Assembly (NCBI RefSeq): GCF_040581485.1 | Contig: NC_090130.1 | Coordinates: forward strand, 25,831,418 to 25,895,417 | DNA: 64,000 bases | From: Linepithema humile | Lineage: Eukaryota > Arthropoda > Insecta > Hymenoptera > Formicidae | Reading direction: 5' to 3' | Notes under the pieces: generated by a model | Databases searched by the model: none | What the model was told of the DNA's origin: nothing | Seen by the model: the letters and a program-made list of their open reading frames with translations, nothing else | In this document: positions 62,133-64,000 of the stretch, piece after piece | Numbering within the stretch: position 1 is the first letter of the stretch | Layout: the number at the start of each line of letters is the position of its first letter | Program-made: the position numbers and the translations under genes

Positions 62133-64000
62133 CTGCGTCTTCGCGACGAGCGGCGCACCGGGTGTTTTGTAATTTTTTTAAATATTCATAAAACGTTTAT
62201 CTTGAAATAAAAATTAATTTGATTTGCTTTTCCTACTTGTACTAATAATTAAATGTAGGAGTTGAAACCGCTCTTTTTGGAGTTTGACTCGCTTTATGCT
62301 ACGACGAAAGTATTAGAGATTGAAATTTGTATTGTTTATTTGAATATCTTTTTATGTGTTTAAGTTCATAATTGCATGAGATATTTTATTATCTTTGCGT
62401 GATGTATTTTTTGTAGTGTAATCTTAAAAAAAAAAACTTCTCCGGCATTTCCTGCTCGGACATTCGTGTGTTTCTACAATTAATTCTTGTACGCATAACA
62501 TACGTAACAATCTTAAATTAGGATTTAATTATGACTGATGTATATGTAAATTTTACGAGTACATATTTCGTATGAATGAATCGCGTGTTTACGTTCGCAT
62601 ACTTTTTTGATGTAGTAGTATAATTAAGACTTCTTTTTTTGATTGTTATAAGATAACCGTAAGTTGAAATAATGGGTAATATTTCAGTCTCGGTAATTCA
62701 TATAACTGTTAAATACATAATATTATTTCATTTTCTGATTTAACATTTCATTACCTGTAATGTAATTTTTTGTCTCGTAATTTAAAATTTAAATCAAAAT
62801 TTGATAATTATTACTACTAATTTTGGAGTACATCATGTTTTAAATCACGCTAATTTTGGAAATAATTATTCAGTCAAAATAATATCTATATTAAAAAATA
62901 GTATCTTATATTAATATAAAATACTTCTATTATTTTCTCATTACGATTTTTATTATTAAAAACAATTTTGAGCAAGAACAGTGAGTCAAATGTTTGTCCA
63001 AGTTGTTTATTAATTTCATTAATTTTATAAGAAAATTTATATCAGAGTTGTCAGCATCAGAATAAGAAAAATGTAAATTGATGCTAAAAATATATTAATT
63101 TTTTTCTCAAAATTGGAAGGAAAATTCACAATGAGAATTAAAATTTGTGACGCTTTAAAAAGAAATGTTGAAGACGGAAGAATTGTTGGCATGTGATGAG
63201 AGCTTTAGACGCATTTCTAATTATAGTGTGCAGTTCCGATTACGTAATATATGAAAAATGTCGCAGCGATTTTTCAAAATGAGGAGCAATCTATAATTCA
63301 TTGGAATCCGTGAAGCGAATCGGCTGCCTTCGAAAAAGAAATAACGGCGCTGTTAATCACCTGTTGCTTTCACCGTGCTGGCGGATCTTTCTCGTTATGC
63401 AGAATCAGGTTCTCTGTCGTTGAACCGTGAATTAAAAGCTCGCATACCACGCGTTAAACCGTTCCATGCGTATTTTTTTCTCGTGGAAGGAGAATACACG
63501 ACCCACTGACAAACGGTCCTCAAAAATACGACGGCGTAAGACACTTGTGCGCGTATGTTTTTAAATTTCTCTCTCACTTAAACATTCCACAAAGTTACTT
63601 AATTTAATTTAATTTACTGATGAAAAATTAAAAGGAAATATATAAGTTTAAAAAATAAATTTTATTTTTTATTATTTAATTATTATTAAAAAAATTACAA
63701 ATTTCTATTACTAATAAAATTATCTACGAATAATATTTTTCTCGACACTTTAACTTTAAATAAATAATTTTTATTATGGAATAAACTATTTGAATGCAAA
63801 GCGACACGGCTCATTGTGTTACGTTTCACCACATTTTAAACTATAGTAGCATAATGTTTTATTACGTGCATGAAGTCATTACTTCTATTCACGTTACATG
63901 CGAACATAATGTTTTACTTCCCTGAGTGGGCGGATTATTAGTCTATTAGTTCATGAACGCTGAAAGCGATACTGATTTATGTTAAGTAACGGAGATATTA
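62044..64000 (+). other. AT-rich tract, probable first intron
   Basis: If the donor at 62044 is real, this is intron. It starts with a CT microsatellite at about 62081-62129, and the remainder is AT-rich. No exon, RNA gene or repeat family is recognised. A slightly CpG-richer patch lies at 63290-63560. Confidence 0.4.

Noticed and set aside
1..64000. CRISPR arrays, prokaryotic operons, viral or transposase genes
   Set aside because: No regularly spaced identical repeats with unique spacers, no transposase, reverse transcriptase or integrase motifs, and all real genes have spliceosomal introns.

Overview
This window looks like nuclear DNA of an insect, most likely a hymenopteran and possibly an ant. 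That is an inference from an AT-rich background with CpG-rich patches, short introns with GT-AG borders, and gene content: an NMDA receptor type 3 subunit, a juvenile-hormone acid methyltransferase-like gene, insect-type Keap1 and kermit/GIPC. There is nothing prokaryotic or viral in it, and no transposon coding sequence was recognised. Ten protein-coding genes can be read, and all ten reading frames close into one uninterrupted protein once the introns are removed.

Layout, left to right. 1-2777: gene-poor, with a CpG-rich first kilobase. 2778-5842 (-): Atg7, the E1-like enzyme of autophagy. 7570-13896 (+): auxilin/cyclin-G-associated kinase, divergent from Atg7. 16139-23178 (+): an NMDA-type ionotropic glutamate receptor of the GluN3 class. 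23179-29784: a 6.6 kb tract without recognised genes. 29785-31123 (-): a juvenile-hormone acid methyltransferase-like SAM enzyme. 34858-37861 (+): Keap1. 38667-40295 (+): a small TOG-domain protein of the crescerin/TOGARAM type. 40945-42111 (+): a glucoside xylosyltransferase (GXYLT/shams family). 47984-50927 (+): GIPC/kermit. 53505-56440 (+): mitochondrial succinyl-CoA:3-ketoacid CoA transferase. 57124-60047 (-): an ABCG5/ABCG8-type half transporter with a degenerate ATP site. About 61.55-62.04 kb: a probable non-coding first exon of a gene that continues past the right edge.

The genes do not form one pathway. Loose themes are membrane traffic and degradation (Atg7, auxilin/GAK, GIPC), stress sensing (Keap1), neural signalling (NMDAR3), Notch O-glucose glycan extension (GXYLT), lipid and ketone metabolism (SCOT, ABCG) and hormone-type methylation (JHAMT-like).

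The most notable non-coding items are a ~171 bp near-perfect palindromic element in an NMDAR3 intron, a five-unit degenerate tandem repeat filling the last auxilin intron, a direct/inverted three-unit repeat in a SCOT intron, an 87 bp tandem duplication upstream of the methyltransferase, and a likely GC-AG intron in Atg7. I found no convincing previously undescribed system. The best leads are the degenerate ABCG nucleotide site and the GluN3-type receptor. Exon borders were placed by hand from reading frame and splice motifs, and could be off by a base or a few codons where noted.
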